Below are positions 35,002 to 46,562 of a stretch of DNA of 64,000 nucleotides, piece by piece (the first letter of the stretch is position 1; the number at the start of each line of letters is the position of its first letter). The stretch is from Ustulina deusta. Taxonomy: Eukaryota > Ascomycota > Sordariomycetes > Xylariales > Xylariaceae. Location: contig JAJNNX010000001.1 of the NCBI GenBank assembly GCA_023159155.1, positions 2,542,001-2,606,000 on the forward strand, written 5' to 3'. The notes below the pieces were generated by a model. That model was not told the DNA's origin, did no database searches, and worked only from the letters and a program-made list of their open reading frames with translations. Both the position numbers and the translations under genes were made by a program.

Positions 35002-38000
35002 CGATATTGTTGGCCACTCACGACTACTGAGGTTCGAGCCGATGTGCCTCTCCTATCACAAGATTATCAAGATGCAGTTTTGGCTTGTCTTATCAAGGCG
35101 GGAGACACCCGCGCTTTTTCTGACATCAGAATCAGACCACGTTCACATGTGGCTGCTATTGGCTGGACCAGATGCAAGGCTTCAAGATATGATGACTTAG
35201 GTATGTATATAATTGGTCGAAAAAAAAGAGAAAAAAAACCAGGATGAGTGATTGCTCGGGGGCCAAAGTTCATAGATACGGTACAACAAGAATTTGAATA
35301 TTCACTCATGTCTCATCAAATATCAAGGCACCCGTCTGGTGCAAGGTGTGACAAGCCGTAGACAATCATAGCAAAGGCCTGCCAGAAATGATTTTAACTG
35401 TATACCAAGTAGTTTACACGTGCCAGCCGCGCATCGAGGCTTCCTTTGATGGGGCGAAGTTGCCACATCAGGAACGGGCTTAGACTGACTAAGAGTTGTG
35501 ATTCAAGATGAGTCAAGAGGCGTTATGATGGTGAATATATATTTTGAAGCTCGAGACGATGCACGTACCGGTCATGGACGGATTGGTATAATGTCGACAG
35601 GGTGATGCCTAAAATTGCTCTGTTTGGGACAGCAATGCAGCAAGAAGCCAATGAGACGTGAGCGATAAGACACGACGCCTAGGCCCACTTGGTGTTTGCC
35701 CTTGTCAGGTTCAGGGTCTTTGGGTCTTGCTGTTCCTCTTTTAATTACGTATGCCGAGTATAGTTAGGCAGGTACATCGATTCAGCGTCGGACAGTTGTG
35801 GAGCCGCGATTACCTGCTTACAGCATAGGTATTATTATCGCAATCATCATTGGTGCCCGGACCAAAGAGCGCAAAATGGGTTGGCTGACATGTGAGAGAT
35901 TATTACATTGGACTGTTGCGGGAGTAAAAGGGTGGATATGGATTTCAGAGACGGTTCTTATGCTGTCTCGGCGCATGAGGCGCATGAAGAGGAACCCCTC
36001 GCGCTTTTTGCCCGCTTTTCTCGCTCGCAGTTGAGCTACATGGAATTGCAGCCGAGTGACATGCAACACTGCAAAAGACAGGCAAGCCAAAACGCTCCTT
36101 GGCCAGAAACAGGCGCCGCCGTGCAGCCGTTGGATGCTTGGCCGAGGTCAAGTACCTGCAACCACCTACCAGGTAGGTGTAAGTACCTACATATAAGGTG
36201 GTGGCGGCTAGTGCCCAACCCTCGCCCGTATTAGTGGCTTGGGATATTCCAATCAGCGTGGGCCTATAGATAAACCTGCAGCACACGAGAGACACTGTGA
36301 GGGGACAGTGCCTCGAACTAGACGTACTGTTGCACGCGGCAGATTATGTGTCCACGTTCGTCTGTCTTGCTTGCGATGGCAGGCAGGACTTGTGCTGTGC
36401 GAGAGCGGGAATGGGTGTATGACGGTGCGCTGATGCTCATCTGGCCGCAGTACGAGTAGTGTAGGCAGGCAGCGGACCACGTGGAACAGGCTCGACAGTT
36501 CTAGCTATCTCTCCCGTGTATAAGGAGAGGGGGGCAAGGCGGAGGGGTTTGTTCAACCGCCTTCTATCTTGAGGTTCGTCGGAGAATCCGCAGTGGCGGG
36601 GCTACATCGGAGCTTCGAGGCTTCACAAGAACAAGCCTGGCTGAGACATCTCCCCATAGATCTGTGATCTGGAATGTGTCCATGCGTGTGCACTGTCAGT
36701 ATACGCGTATGGTTATCCAGGGCTAGACTGACATCTAAGCCATACCGGTGCTACCAGTACCATTGCTTGTCATCCCTACAGCACTCTATGCAGAAATAAG
36801 TGGCTTGTCAATTCGGAGAGGAATCCTAACCGTAGAAGCATCTAACCTACATAGCGTAAGGTTGTTTTTATCTGCATGGGTATCAGCATGGGAATTTAAG
36901 ATACCCAGGACCTGTCCAGCTACTGCGCCGACTTCGGCACCACCGACGGCAAAATTCATAATGTGTACGACTCTCCAGGACATACATATAGTGTACCAAG
37001 TCAAGTCGTAGCCCACAGCTGAGGTCCTAGTATCCTGTCTCCTCCCATATACTCTGTCTAGGTAGTATCGAAGGGCTGTAATCGTTAGGAGATAAGCGTC
37101 AAAAGGTGAAGTATTGGTCGGCGAGGTCGAGACGAATCAAAAGACAATGGAGAGGTGAGGTTGACCGCCCTTTGCAGTACTTAAAGATAGTATAGGAAAT
37201 GAGTAGGTAGGCCTGGATACTTCCTGACGGATGCAACCACACAACCGCCAACCTTGACGCACCCATCCAATATAAATAGTGTGGTATACTGTATCTACTT
37301 TCTGATGCAGTGTAGGTACCTAGTGTTTGCAGGTATTAGCACGGTATTGATGCCAGACGCCAAGTACACATAAATACCCACCAGTCCACTATTGTCCACT
37401 GGCAAGAGCTGCTTGGAAGGCAATAGGTCGAGGTACCTCTGGATGCGTTCTGAGGAGTGCAGATGTACTAAATTGTATTTGGCAATCGTTACTACCTCTC
37501 GCGACTAGATGCCCACATCAGTAAGTTGCGGAGGCACCACAGTAATGATACCTTATCAATAGCGAGCCTCCCTCCAAATACATCGTGAGTCTACTCGGTG
37601 TCGTGTGCTACTTATACTTATTATTTATCCTTCTCTCAGCCACCACACACCACCATTCAAAGAACGGGTGTCCCCAACCTTCTTCATGGCCTAGATTCTA
37701 CTTGCCCTTCCCCTCTCTTCATTTAGGCTTTCCCCAATAGTTAGCTGGTGACCTTTGCTCTTCGGTTCTCCAACATCTCGCCGCAATTGTCAAGCACCTG
37801 CCAGCCACCACCCGAGACGTGGCTGAGAGGTGCCCAAAGAGGGTTGGCTACAGAGGAATCCATTCTTATTCGTGCGCAACATCATCGGTCGGCCACCTCG
37901 GCTTAACCCAAGTCAGCACGCACGAGCCGCCACGAGCAAGCTTGCCGTCGGTAGCCACGACGCTGGGCTCGGGACAAGACGGCACCCGAAGATCAAGTCA

Positions 38001-38385
38001 TCGAGAGGTGTTGGTTTGGCCGCTTATTGTGTTCGCCGCAGCGGCTACTCGAGGGTTTGTGCCCGTCTCGCTAGGCTCGAGGGGAGGCAAATCAGAACCC
38101 AGACGGGCGTTTATCCTGTCGCGCAGTGCCCCTGCTGCTGTTGTGGTTGTTTTCCCTTAAGATCGGTCGAATCACATCGCATCGCATCCCGCGCGCAGTC
38201 TGCTCTCTCCAATACCGATTTTTCGGGGCTGTTTCTCGCGACGCCATTCGTCAACAGCCAATAAGCCCGCCGAATATCTAAGCTCTCATCCAAGCCCTCC
38301 TTGCGAGTGTAAATAGTATTCTTGTCGCACCTGCAGACGAATACGGATCAGACGTGACTTCAATCCCAGGGGATCAAAAGGGGGA
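35002..38385. other. 3.4-kb gene-free interval
   Basis: Downstream of cnxABC and upstream of the FYVE gene. Short frames at 37819-38264 probably lie in the FYVE gene's leader; their composition is not protein-like. A TACCT/AGGTA palindrome cluster lies near 36160-36200. Confidence 0.55.
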
Positions 38386-39383
38386 ATGGCCACGGATTTC
38401 ATCATGCCCACGCTGGCCGATGCACATCCTTCACACTACTTCCAGCACCAGCCAGAGTCGCACGCTTATGCGCCTACGCAACGACCAGATCATGCGCCCC
38501 GACAGGTAGTCCAAGGCTATCAATCCCGGCAGGTCTCTCCCCTGAGCTCCAACAATGGCTCCCCTACATCCCCCAAACCATATCAGCGTCAACGGTTACG
38601 CCCGCTATACATGCCTGCCGTTTTGCGACCGACCGAGCACCCTTACAAGCGATGCCACGGTAACAAGCACGAGGGCGGACCACAGACACCGGGACAGGAT
38701 GACGATAGACCCATGTCTTCTGCCAATAGTTTTATAAGCTTGCCCGGCTTGGGAGGCTGGAGCCGCCTAAGTCGGCGATCTACAGGCGATAGCGAAGAGT
38801 GCATGGAAAGCGAGTGGAATCTAGATCTATTTCCTAAGCCGACCGCGCCACCCACGCGACTCCACTGGAAGGTATGTTCCAACCCTACACCATGTCCCGT
38901 GTGTAGTCCGATGCCACACGTATGAGGCATAGCATCGGTGCATTTGCTACGATGCTGCTGCTGCTGCTGCTGGGTCCAGAAGCTAATGTGATGTTTTAGC
39001 CCGACCCCGAAGCCACAATTTGTGACGAGCCTTCGTGTCTGCGCCACTTCAACTACTGGACCAGACGGCATCATTGCAGAAGATGTGGGAATATCTTCTG
39101 CGATCTACACTCCACATTTGGAATCCCACTCGATCAAGATGCAAACTACAATCCTAGAGGGACAATGAGTCGAGCGTGTGCGCATTGCTACTCTGAATTC
39201 CAGGCATGGCGCAGTAGAACGAATAGTCAGGCATCCAGTGACAACTCATCTGTGAAGCAAGTTTCCAAGACAGCACCCACGAGCCCTATTACCACAACGC
39301 CAACCGGGCCAAAACCTCAAACTCCACACCCGGCTGAGGTCGCTATGAGCGTGCCTCGAGATTGGCACTGGAGCACCTTTTAA
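38386..39383 (+). CDS. FYVE zinc-finger protein
   Basis: Two exons, 38386-38871 and 39000-39383, in phase 0 with a 128-bp GT-AG intron; 289 residues. The first 160 residues are low-complexity, rich in Pro/His/Gln/Ser, and probably disordered. The FYVE finger follows the junction at about 163-230. It carries the diagnostic TRRHHCRRCGNIFCDLHS block with flanking zinc cysteines CDEPSC upstream and RACAHC downstream. The R(K/R)HHCR patch binds phosphatidylinositol 3-phosphate, so the protein should go to endosomes or vacuoles. The tail is Thr/Pro-rich. Relatives in fungi are small FYVE proteins of unsettled role. The intron contains a CTG microsatellite. Confidence 0.9.
38953..38974 (+). repeat. 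CTG trinucleotide repeat in intron
   Basis: About seven CTG units, lying within the FYVE gene's intron and so not translated in the spliced product. Confidence 0.85.
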
Positions 39384-41711
39384 TTAACCGCACTCCGAAC
39401 TAGCACACACAGCTTAGTTTGGTTTATTTGCTCTCTGTCTGGAGTATCAGCACCTTCCTCAAGGCGTGATCAGCGTCGTGCTGAGTTGAATACTCGCCGA
39501 ATTCAGGCCAATTTGGTTGGATAACTATTTACGAAGCAACACTTGATCATAACAATGACAGCGTCCCTGTCTCACGAACTCAATGACCTATTTACACGGA
39601 AGAATATGGGGTAGATGACCGTTATGCACGAAGTAATACATGGCATTAGAGTGCAGGAACTTTATTGGATTTCCTTTCCGCGTCATGATACCCAAGGAAA
39701 GGCCGATCCACGGATTGGTCTGGAGAGTAAGTTATAGATTTAGGGGCTGTCTTGTCGCGTGGTGTGACAAATTTGCTTTTATTCCGGCCGATGGATAGAT
39801 GGTCAGGAAACATGGGTGGCGTTTGGGTTTTTAAATGCATCGGCAAATGCTTGCGAGGTTCGGCGTTGATTCATTGGCACTCAGTCCTGCGTTCGACCCG
39901 GATATACCCGGTGGTGTCAGAAACCATCTTCAACCTGTGAATATAGAATACAGGTTTACTTATGAGAGAGATAATAATATCATTTTGCGTTTTATTTAGT
40001 TGGATGTTGTTTAGTATATGGCAGCATGGAGTGACAATCGACCATGACTCTGATACTGCTACGATACATCGCAGTAACCTTCTCTAAACTCTACCAAAAG
40101 AATAAATCCCGATGAACATTTAATTTCTCGCCTTTTCCTCCCCCGAAACCTCCGTTAACCTGAGAAACAATGTTGTCGCTGAATATGTCAGAGACAGTTA
40201 GATAGGTTTAAATTTAGAGCAGTTTGTCATAGCAAGTGAGCAGAACTTCAAAGACCTAGGCACTTTCTAGACCTATATAACCAACCGCATGTGGCCACGT
40301 AAACAACGCTACTCTCTCGCACTCACTTCTATTAACCACTTATACAACTCCCCTCCAGAGTTCCGTCAGTTACAATATCCGCAGCACTACGCCCATAGGA
40401 GGGCAGTCATCTGTCTGCCCTCCCTTTCCCCCATTTGTCCCCGCATGTTTTCCTACCTTGTCCTTCCCGTCCCGCTGTCCGTCCCCTGCCTGCCTATCTT
40501 ATAATGCTTATAATGCGTCTCGAATATTACTCAACCAGCTTATAAATGCGCACTAGAAAGGGGCACGTCTAATGACCATGAGTCGAGAATCGGGAATTGG
40601 CACTCACTCACTCACGTAAGCACGTGCGTGCAGACACGGCCGAGCCCCAGGGTTCGTCTCAAGAGGAACGCTGCCTGTGTTCGGGGTAGGGAATAAATGC
40701 GTACTTTTCGTGGAAGATCCCGCTGCCCGGGCCCAGGAGATGTCTGCTGCGGTCGGGCAAGCGAACTACTTGTGTTCCCCGAAGAAGGTTCCAACGGAGA
40801 GAGAAAAGGGAGGATAGGGGAGAGAGACAGAGGAGGAACGCGGGATGGTATCTCTTCGACTGCAATATAAGTAGAGTGAACTTTTCTTCTGTGAGGGAGG
40901 TAGGGGCGCCAGATAGAACTAGCAGACATTCCCTTCCATCAAGCAACTAATAAAAGTATTTGATTCTATCAGATGCCTCTCCTGAGCAGCTCCCCACATC
41001 GTTATGTGGCAGTATGATAATACTAGTCGGGCGGTAATAAGAGGGACACCAGAAGATGGGTTTGGCATGCTTTTCTTGCCTCTTCAAGGAGATAAGGCCG
41101 CACTGGAATATTCCAAAAGAAAAATCTCTCTCGTTCCATCACCAAAGCTTATGCAATATCTGGTATTTTCATAATGTGTGAGCCTGTGCAACGCGTTGTG
41201 CAGAAGAAGAGAACCGTTTGGGTGGAATTACCACGTCCGTTGTCCTAAACCAAATAGATCCTGGTTAATCCTGAGTTATGAAGGTGAGGTTTCGGTCTTG
41301 ATACAAAGAAGCCCCTGACATAATTTTACTCCGTAGTGAAGATCAATATATCAAGTGTTGTCCGCGGCTAGCTGTCACAACTGTTACGTCAGGTAGATCG
41401 GTACCGGGCAGTCCATGTTGTAGTTTCATAAACGAGCGAAGGGTTAAAAGTCTCATAACGTAGATATCAAGTCTATCTATTGCGTAATGATACAATCCAT
41501 TCAGCCGCAAATCCTCGTCAGGCACAATGATCTCATAAGTCTGGCGTTACCAGGTGACTCTTTCCATGATTCTTGGAACGACATTTTCCTACTCCTGAAC
41601 TCCTTGGCCCCCATAACCCTCCTAATGCAATATTTAATTCCGATTACTTATGATGAGGACTCAGATCCACTTGTCCATTTCATTCCAATGTTTTAGTTGG
41701 GAGCGAGGTCG
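39384..41711. other. 2.3-kb gene-free interval
   Basis: Convergent 3' flanks of the FYVE and elongase genes. Frames around 40.3-40.9 kb are Pro/Ser/Leu-rich products of CT-rich DNA. No gene is supported. Confidence 0.55.
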
Positions 41712-42999
41712 CTAGTTTTTCCTCTTTCCATGGGCCTTCAGCCCGTTCGCCTGGGTGGCGCCGGTTGACTCATCGCTATCTTCGATAATGACACCCTCAT
41801 TGCTCTCGCCGTACATTTCACGCTCGATTCCACGGGCTGCATCCCAACTTGCCTTCTCGGCCAAGATAACATTGCTGCGACGACGGTCGGTCTTTCCTCG
41901 CACAACCTCGGCCTTGCTTCGGCGGAGATAGCTCGCGACGAAGAACGACATGAACAAGTACGTGAGAGGAGCGAGATAAAACACGTTAAGCCAGATAGCG
42001 AATGTTTGGCCGGTTGTATCAATACAGTCTACCTTGTGGTACTTTGTTCCGGCACCGGCGCCGTGGACAGGCACAAGGTAGGAAATGAAGGAGTGAACCA
42101 TGGCCACCGAGGCACCAATTATGAACTGTGAAATTTGCAGCGAGGTGAGGGAACGCTTGATTAGAGTCGGTACACGAATGTTAAAAGCGGTCACTGTGTA
42201 GTAAGTATACTATAAACTCGTTAGACGTCATTCAATGGTGAGACATAGGCACATAAAAGCTTACCATGAGCGAGTGGATAGCTGAGTTGAAAAACACAAA
42301 GATCCAAATAGGCGCAGACATGTAACGCATCCCCGCCCACATGGCCATCATGGCGCCGGCGTGATGGTAGGTTTGCAAGGTCGAGCTGAACTTGCCCTTG
42401 GCGAGGATAATCAGGGTGTCGAAGACCTCATAGAATTTGCTGATGTAGAAAAGCCAGCCATAGAAAGCGAGACCATTATTCCAAAGTCGGCCACTCTGCT
42501 CTCGGCTTGGAGAGCCCTCAATGCCTGATAGCGAACCCCACGTCCCGGATGCTAGGTTGTACGTTTGCGCGTTCTTCAAGCCGGCAGGACCGTTCATCTT
42601 GCAGAAGCTATCAATAGTAGCGGCCCAACCGTCAGGGCCGTTTGGGCTGGCGATTGTGTTTTGAAGCCCCCTCAACATTCCAAACCACGTCCAGGCCGAG
42701 TACACCGCCAGGAATATGTTATGCAGAACGACGAAGAGATTGAAGGCTGTAGTTTGGCTGACTGCCCATGGTTTCTTGCCAGTGGACTTATTATAGGCAT
42801 TGAGAGCCTTGGCGGTGACCGCATAGACGGCGGCAATCGTAATGGGTACCTTGGGATCTAACGCCGCTGTGTACCATTTATCCGGTATCGTGAAGAGATA
42901 TTCGAAGTGAGGCGGAGGAATGGGTTGCGGATCAGGGTATGGAGGGAACTTGAAAAGGCTGGTCGCAGGGTACGACGCAAAGACTATGGGAGTAGCCAT
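41712..42999 (-). CDS. ELO-family very-long-chain fatty acid elongase
   Basis: Two exons, 42999-42265 and 42209-41712, with a 55-bp GT-AG intron; 410 residues. It is a polytopic ER membrane protein that condenses malonyl-CoA with acyl-CoA (3-ketoacyl-CoA synthase). Family boxes appear in order: KFYEVFDTLIILAK (about 188-201), QTYHHAGAMM with the catalytic His pair (212-213), and NSAIHSLM continued across the intron as YTYY. The first His of the classical HxxHH is Gln here, as in one known ELO subgroup. The C-terminus is charged and ends GKRKN, a weak dilysine-like ER signal. It is longer than yeast Elo1-3 (310-350) because of the N-terminal loop and the tail. Chain-length specificity cannot be read. 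Confidence 0.93.
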
Positions 43000-43230
43000 C
43001 GTTTCAAGAATGAGGCTCTGACTTTACACGCCCTGGTCGAGGACAATGCCGTTGTTCCGGATTTGCTCCAAACGTAGACTGTTGGCGAATAGATGTGAGC
43101 TCTCTTGCACGCTCGCCTTCAAAGCGCCTCCGTTGATTGGCTCAGTTTGCTCAGCCTCAAGAGACGGTGAAATTCGAAGTTGAAAATCCACAACACAGAT
43201 CCTCGCAAGGCCAGGTCCGGTTGACGCCAG

Positions 43231-43324
43231 ATATATAGAGGAGGAGAAAGGAGGGAGCAGAAAAGAGGGAGGCGAGAGGAGGCAGGAGGAGGAGAGGGCA
43301 GAGGAGAGGGAGGAGAGGGAAGAT
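43231..43324 (-). promoter_or_regulatory. pyrimidine tract and TATA-like element of elongase promoter
   Basis: Plus-strand 43237-43324 is almost pure purine, so on the elongase's sense strand it is a CT tract about 88 nt long. It is followed by TATATA (43231-43236), roughly 230 bp upstream of the ATG. CT-rich blocks are common in promoters of well-expressed fungal genes. The tract could also form triplex DNA. Confidence 0.5.
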
Positions 43325-45352
43325 AAACGCCGAAAGGGCTGGCAAAGCAAAACAAATTAAGGCTTGCAGGACTGAGCACAGGGAGTAAATATCTTCGAGA
43401 TCAACAAAGGACAATGGAGAGATATTTACTAACCTTGGGTAGTCTGCCGCCACTCTAATCTATAGCTATGTGACTGTACCTATCTAGTACGTATGTAGAT
43501 ACTCCAGAAGGTGCTTGGGAGCTGAAATGCGAGGAGGAACAGAAGAGACGCCGCACGGCTGGGGTGGTCGACCTAGATCGTCGGGATCTAGGAACCCTGC
43601 GAATTGTATGCATCGTTTCGCTTCGCTGCTTCGCAATGCCATCATCTGGTAGTAGAGGTACTGTGAGTTTACACTAAGGTAGGCAGACTAGGTAATCTGT
43701 GTGTCTGTGTGTACAAGACAAGACTCAACAGTTGAACGTGAGGAAGAGACTGGGTTAGCGACTCTGTGATATCATTGGGCGTCAAGGATCATAGTGCGGC
43801 ATGCAGGTCCGCCAGAAATTGTGCTGTGGGCAAACTGTGGGGAAGGGATCAGGGGCCAGTGAGGGGCCGTTTTGAGCGTCTCTATCCGTCCGGTCTGGTC
43901 ATCCTTTCAACCAATCGAAGCTTCTTCTTGTCGCGTCATCCGGCCCTCCGCGGATTGCGAATTGCGAGTCTGTGTTGGTTGCCGTGTTACACCAGGTAGG
44001 TACACTACTACCTACATGGTAGTTTACCGCGATCCAATTGAACCGAGTTCCTCCTTTGTTCAATTTGTTCGAAGCCCAAGTTCTCGGGCATTACCTCCGT
44101 AACAACCTTTACGACGACTGGGCTGTAGTGTATGCGTAGTAGATCTTCCACAGGTAAACCACATACCTCGAAACAAGTACATAGGTAGAATTGTCCACGA
44201 AGAGCACGTATATGTCCGGAGCTACACAGGTACGATTTGCAGCGGTATTGTCGGATCTCCGCGTTTATACTGAGAGATGCAGGTAGTCTTGAGCTGCGCC
44301 GAGGCCCAACAATCCGGTATGTATTATCGAAGCTACCGAGGTACAAGGTAGTACCATATTTGCGGTCCCTATCACACGTGGGTACCATGGAAGCTCCTCT
44401 GTTGTACACTACCTGCATCATTATCGTTCGTAAGTCAACTTGATGGGTAACCGTATTGTCTTGATATTATTTGGTTTGGTTACCGAGATGGCAGCATGAC
44501 TATTTCTTTCTCAAATAGGTAGTCAACGTGCGATAAGTATGTATTTATTCAGCTCTCCCAGGATTGCCTAATAATCCTGCATGCGAGGTATGTATACATG
44601 TATTTATCACTAACGTTGTGCGGGTCTTTATAGGTAGTGCAGGATGGCTCACGGGAGCGCACGAGATTTTGTGGCATTTCCCATTAGGAATAGACGGATG
44701 TCGGCAACTAGCTTACGTCGTTCTAGGTACCTTACTCTTGACAGTATCCTGCAGCGGTGACCAAGGCAAACACTGAGAGAATTTTTAGTTGCCGATACAA
44801 CTGCACCTACACTAGCCACTCCACGATGAGGGGCATTGAATTTTGTTGGGAACTCGACTTGACGGGCATTTTACCGGTAGTGTATCACCTCCACACAAGT
44901 ACTACATACATATTATGGTATAAAATCGCGAATCTGTATTTTACCTATTATATACATAGAAATGGGTAACGAAACAAGACACGCACTTATTCAAATGCGC
45001 AATGTTAACAACTATCACTATCACTCCATATATACTAAAGAATGGCATCCCCCATTCCAGTTTTGATTTTGAGCTTCTACGTTACATCAAAACGTCAAAC
45101 TGAACCGGCCCGCTGTTACTCGCGATCATGGATGAAAGGAGGGGCCGACTGCGTATCTAAGTAGAGTGGCAAGGCTTGACAGGGAGCAGCTCCCAACAAA
45201 CCCTATTTGAGACAAGACGAGCCTCTAGGTTATCCATCCCTCGCCTTTAGCCCTTTACGATACGTAGCACATGCAGAGTGCAGCTTGTTATCGCATGCAA
45301 ATGCTTACCGCCTTCTACGCTACCTTTGGTACTCAAGTATATAAGCAAGTAC

Positions 45353-45412
45353 CTATCGATTATCTTATCGATAAATATATAACTATCCTATCTCTATTTG
45401 ATAAGATAGAGC
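45353..45412. promoter_or_regulatory. cluster of GATA cores
   Basis: About eight GATA/TATC cores in 60 bp, including TATCTTATCGATAA and the imperfect hairpin CTATCT...AGATAG. It lies 1.15 kb upstream of the alcohol oxidase. Binding by GATA factors is inferred; AT-rich sequence makes such cores frequent. Confidence 0.3.
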
Positions 45413-46562
45413 CTCCCTACGCATACTATCTACCCTAGGATATTCTTGCAACTAATCGATTGGAGTTCTTGCCAGCACATGTGGGTTCATGAAAGACAGG
45501 TATAACATCTGTAACTTACTGTAGAAAAAAGAGATGGACTTGGGAACCATGTTGTTGGGATAATTGAGACCCCGTGTATACCTTGGCATATATCGCAACT
45601 TGCCATATTAAAGCACACATCGACGACATGACGTAGAAAATATAGAAAAGTTAGCGTGTAGGAACACGGAAGCTGAGCTCTTTTGGGACCGGCCCAGAAT
45701 TGCCCGAGTTGCTCCAACGGAAGACTCGACAGTTTTCCTACAATCATTCTGGTGGTTGCATACAGCAGGACATGCAACGCATGCCCATGATCATTGAACC
45801 TACACAGTGAGCTCACGCCACATTAACTAAGGACTTCCAAGATATCCGGTTTTTGTTGACGGGCAGTGAAATTCTGTGCTCGGTGAAATACAGCGTTCTA
45901 ATACAGCGTTCCATACAATTGTAAAATGAATATGGCTACGAGGAATGAGAAGAACATTCTAAGAAGGCGAAATGTCGGGGATGCTAACCAGTGATATTTA
46001 GGTAAAATATGATAAATCTGGTCAGTTCCAACTGAACATAACAGTGTACCTACAGTGCGGGGACGAGAGCCGAGGTACCCCACAGGCGAGCTGGGTATGA
46101 CTCGCTGCTGATTGGCAGGCATGAGTTGAATAAAGAATAGAAGATACTTCAGGTAAGATTATGAGTCCCTGGATATAGTAAGAATAGGGTCGCAAGCACC
46201 CTACAAAATTTTGAATTTTCAAATATAGAGACCTTTTTAAGGGAAGTACTACGAGGCAATCGCGGTACTATAAGTATGTATGCCTCGGCAACGGAGCTTC
46301 CCTATCTAGGCACTTAGTTTCTAGTACCTAACATCCCAAAGGGTTCGGGGGTATCCATCTCATAACATCACTCATATTATATACCTTCATCGACGAGCGG
46401 CGTTGGTAGTCGAGCGCAGTAGTGCTGCTTGTTATACACGGCGTTAGTTTCGAATGAGGAGTTCTCCTACACTATTCGTTGGACGAGAACCGTGGAGGCC
46501 AATTAGAAGACACTGCTACACCCGAAGTTATTTGTACCGTATCACACACATAACCTCACAGA

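Larger units (their letters stand above)
43000..46562. other. 3.6-kb intergenic region, two divergent promoters
   Basis: Between the elongase (-) and the alcohol oxidase (+). It contains the CT tract described separately, TACCT motifs near 44.0 kb and a GATA-core cluster at 45353-45412. No gene is supported. Confidence 0.55.

Noticed and set aside
37815..37900. Possible tRNA-Ser (GTGGCTGAGAGG-like start)
   Set aside because: No matching acceptor stem, anticodon arm or TTC B-box could be folded.
37819..38264. Overlapping plus frames of 113 and 144 codons before the FYVE gene
   Set aside because: Two frames read the same DNA equally well, composition is Arg/Cys/Ser-rich, and no domain is seen. 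Probably leader or promoter sequence.
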